NCBI GenBank assembly: GCA_012064415.1
Contig: SSNU01000091.1
Span: 114,803 to 136,041, forward strand
From: Gyrodactylus bullatarudis
Lineage: Eukaryota; Platyhelminthes; Monogenea; Gyrodactylidea; Gyrodactylidae
DNA length: 21,239 bases
Direction of reading: 5' to 3'
Shown: piece after piece, positions 19,505 through 21,239 of the stretch
How the letters are laid out: every line of letters starts with the position of its first letter
How positions within the stretch are numbered: position 1 is the stretch's first letter
Notes under the pieces: generated by a model
Told to the model about the DNA's origin: nothing
The model's input: the letters and a program-made list of their open reading frames with translations, nothing else
Database searches by the model: none
Program-made: the position numbers and the translations under genes

Positions 19505-20090
19505 AGTTAAAAGTATTCTCGATGAATTTGAGAACTTGAGATTTTTACTAAGACCTCATTTTTTCATCAAGATATCGAAATTTTTGTGATTTTTTTCATT
19601 TTGAGACATGAATATTATTTGTTGCGAGAGGAATCAAAAGTTATTCCTCAGGATCACCAATAGACAACAGAAAAATTTGTCTTTAACCCTTTCGGTGCCG
19701 ATGGAAATATGTGTCCATTTTACAATTTTTTTGAACCTTAATAACTCTACCAGTATGATAGGTTTCTGGGTCAATTAAACTTTAAATTGAAGCCCACAAT
19801 GTGAACTTGGATTAGTAATTTTTTTCGCCAAATAACATGATATCTTCATAGCTAAATTTTGGTTTTTATAAAAATTGTGAAATAGCCTCGGCACCAAAAG
19901 GGTTAAAAAATAATCGTGTAAATTGTTTTTTTTACTGATGATCCCGAAAAATAACGTTTGAATCACGAAAAAATTTTCTTCTTAAATCGATGAAATTGTA
20001 CTTCAAAAAAGTCTTTATTAAATTTTCAAACTTTGATGAAAAAATGAACATCTTGTAGAAGTTATAAATTCCCAAATTTTAATCGAGAAT
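19505..20090. repeat. Foldback repeat family, copy B, with a nested MITE
   Basis: A left arm near 19530-19600 (containing CATTTTTTCATCAAGATATC) and an inverted right arm near 20000-20085 (whose reverse strand contains TTCATTTTTTCATCAAAG) resemble the arms of the 20378-20711 element at lower identity. The piggyBac-type MITE lies between them, which shows that it inserted later. The borders are approximate. Confidence 0.45.
19683..19906. mobile_element. piggyBac-type MITE with TTAA target duplication
   Basis: The element proper is 19687-19902 (216 bp), flanked on both sides by TTAA. Its ends are CCCTTTCGGTGCCGA and the inverse of CCCTTTTGGTGCCGA, 14 of 15 positions identical. TTAA duplication and CCCT termini are diagnostic of piggyBac-family non-autonomous elements. 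It has no coding capacity; any transposase must come from elsewhere in the genome. Confidence 0.85.
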
Positions 20091-20229
20091 GGCCGTAGAT
20101 TTAATTCGTTTAATTTCTTGGGGATATTTACGGCTTGCTCTCCTCAAGGAGCATTTCGGCTTTGTTGGTAAACTAACTGGTTGCTGCATGTTGTGGGCGT
20201 GGGACTGGATTATTGGCTTCATAATCTGA
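20089..20229 (+). CDS. Possible 46-residue Trp-rich ORF
   Basis: An ATG-to-TGA frame reads a Leu-rich first half (RLISWGYLRLALLKEHFGF) and a hydrophobic end (CCMLWAWDWIIGFII). Local base composition is less AT-rich than its surroundings. The minus strand is also open here (20079-20279, 66 residues), so which strand, if either, is coding cannot be said. It could be an exon; a GTAAAC donor-like word follows GGCTTTGTTG. Confidence 0.15.
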   Translation: MAVDLIRLISWGYLRLALLKEHFGFVGKLTGCCMLWAWDWIIGFII

Positions 20230-20377
20230 TTTCGCCGTGTACACACCTCACCCTTGGCAATCACGATTGAATTTGACAAGAGACATGGCCAAATGTAGTG
20301 GTCTATTATGAGAGAATCGTAATCAGAGTCATAGCTTCGTCGGTATCTATGTTTTGAAAGAATTTTTAAATATAAAG

Positions 20378-20711
20378 TAGGTTGATATGAAGTTGGAAAT
20401 CTATGTTTTTAACGAAAACCTCGATATTTTCAACAAAACTTCGAATATGTTGCCCACTCTTGCGATTCAAAGAAAAAAAGTATTTTTGTGAAAAATATGG
20501 TCATTTTTCAAATTTGGTGCCAAAATCCCAAAATTTTTATTGATTTCAAAGTGAGAGAGTGGTCGAAATGAGACAAGAAAATTTTTTTCTTCAAGTCGTA
20601 AAAGGGAGAAGGATACCAAAAAATCCTTTACATATTCGAATTTTTGATGAAAGAATCGAGGTTTTCGTAAAAATCATAGATTTCTAACTCCATTCTTATT
20701 ACAGCTACCTA
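20378..20711. repeat. Foldback repeat family, copy C (about 334 bp, both arms)
   Basis: The left arm (20378-20451) and right arm (20632-20711) are inverted copies: 52 of about 59 compared bases match in the best part, between GAAATCTATG and TTCGAATATG, and both ends begin TAGGT. The centre (GGTCATTTTTCAAATTTGG, GCCAAAATCC) matches copy A near 4579-4616. It has no coding capacity. This is the best-preserved member in the window and defines the family. Confidence 0.8.
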
Positions 20712-21239
20712 ATATTGATTGTTTTTTTTTCATCTCATAAATTAGGGTCCACGTGAAATTACAGAGAAGAGATCGGAATATAAATATAATTAGAAGAATT
20801 ATGCATTTCCATACGTCACAGACTTATCTGAAGTGCGCGAAAATCTTTGGGTGGGAATTTAAATCAATAAAATCTCTGAGAATCGGCAAGACATATTAGT
20901 CCATAATATTACCATTTTAGAGGTACCAAACTGCTAGGCAAATCGACCCAGTGGATTGAAATTGATCTCGGTACCGACATAAGCAAGTTAAATTAATTAA
21001 TCTGTTTAATAAAACTAGGTGCCTCTTATGTTCTATTTAAGCAAAAAGTTAAACTAACCAAAAAAGAAGATGGATCAATTTTAAGCAATATTCATAAGAA
21101 GAAGACCCTTTCCTTTGGTAGGAAATATAATCTGGAAATTGAAGAATTTTTCCTGATTATTGAATTGTTCCCGTTTTAGTTTGTTGCTTATATTCTTTTT
21201 CTTACTATAATTTTTGTATGTATTGAGAAAATCTATTTT
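20712..21239. other. Nothing recognised
   Basis: The last 528 bases are AT-rich. A CACGTG word (20752-20757) and an ACGTCA word (about 20813-20818) occur but without a gene next to them. I see no exon or repeat with support. Confidence 0.4.

Noticed and set aside
1..21239. CRISPR array, bacterial operon or phage region
   Set aside because: There are no regularly spaced direct repeats, and the genes are intron-bearing eukaryotic ones.

Overview
The window looks like nuclear DNA of an invertebrate animal. It is AT-rich, its genes are split by GT-AG introns, the proteins are typically metazoan (DDX54, RNase H2 subunit C, IST1), and the gaps between genes are full of decayed transposon pieces. 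I cannot name the species. An arthropod such as a copepod is a guess with no decisive marker.

Positions 1-5000 hold the 3' end of a plus-strand gene whose last five exons (697-4973) splice in phase into a PH/PTB-like domain. Its upstream flank and long intron carry two antisense fragments of Penelope-like retroelements with GIY-YIG endonuclease cores (1-600 and 1542-1864), and a 1.36-kb segment bounded by short inverted repeats (1997-3359). From 5998 to 10417 the minus strand carries a complete four-exon DDX54/Dbp10 RNA helicase whose motif Ia reads STREL and whose motif II reads DEGD. A TTAA-flanked MITE sits in its last intron. Head to head with DDX54, 182 bp away, is RNASEH2C (10600-10949); only its second part is free of disruption, and joining the two parts needs either a 26-nt intron or a frameshift.

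From 11033 to 13432 there is an unrecognised Ser/Arg-rich protein on the minus strand, then a four-exon IST1-type ESCRT-III regulator on the plus strand. IST1 ends in a MIT-interacting motif and has a 34-nt intron and a 28-nt exon. From 14044 to 16756 a three-exon minus-strand gene encodes a 465-residue protein with a signal peptide and no family I recognise; a TATA-like box lies upstream.

The last 4.5 kb has no confident gene. It holds a decayed reading frame (17382-18200), a 134-bp near-perfect hairpin, a tRNA-derived SINE head, a piggyBac-type MITE nested in a foldback element, another copy of that foldback family, and a few small ORFs that may or may not be real.

The conserved genes are ordinary housekeeping functions: ribosome biogenesis (DDX54), removal of ribonucleotides from DNA (RNASEH2C) and membrane scission (IST1). 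They do not form one pathway, and the shared feature is only close packing. I found no clear new multi-gene system. The most noteworthy items are the altered helicase motifs, the very short introns or frameshift in conserved genes, the orphan secreted protein and the dense set of mobile elements.
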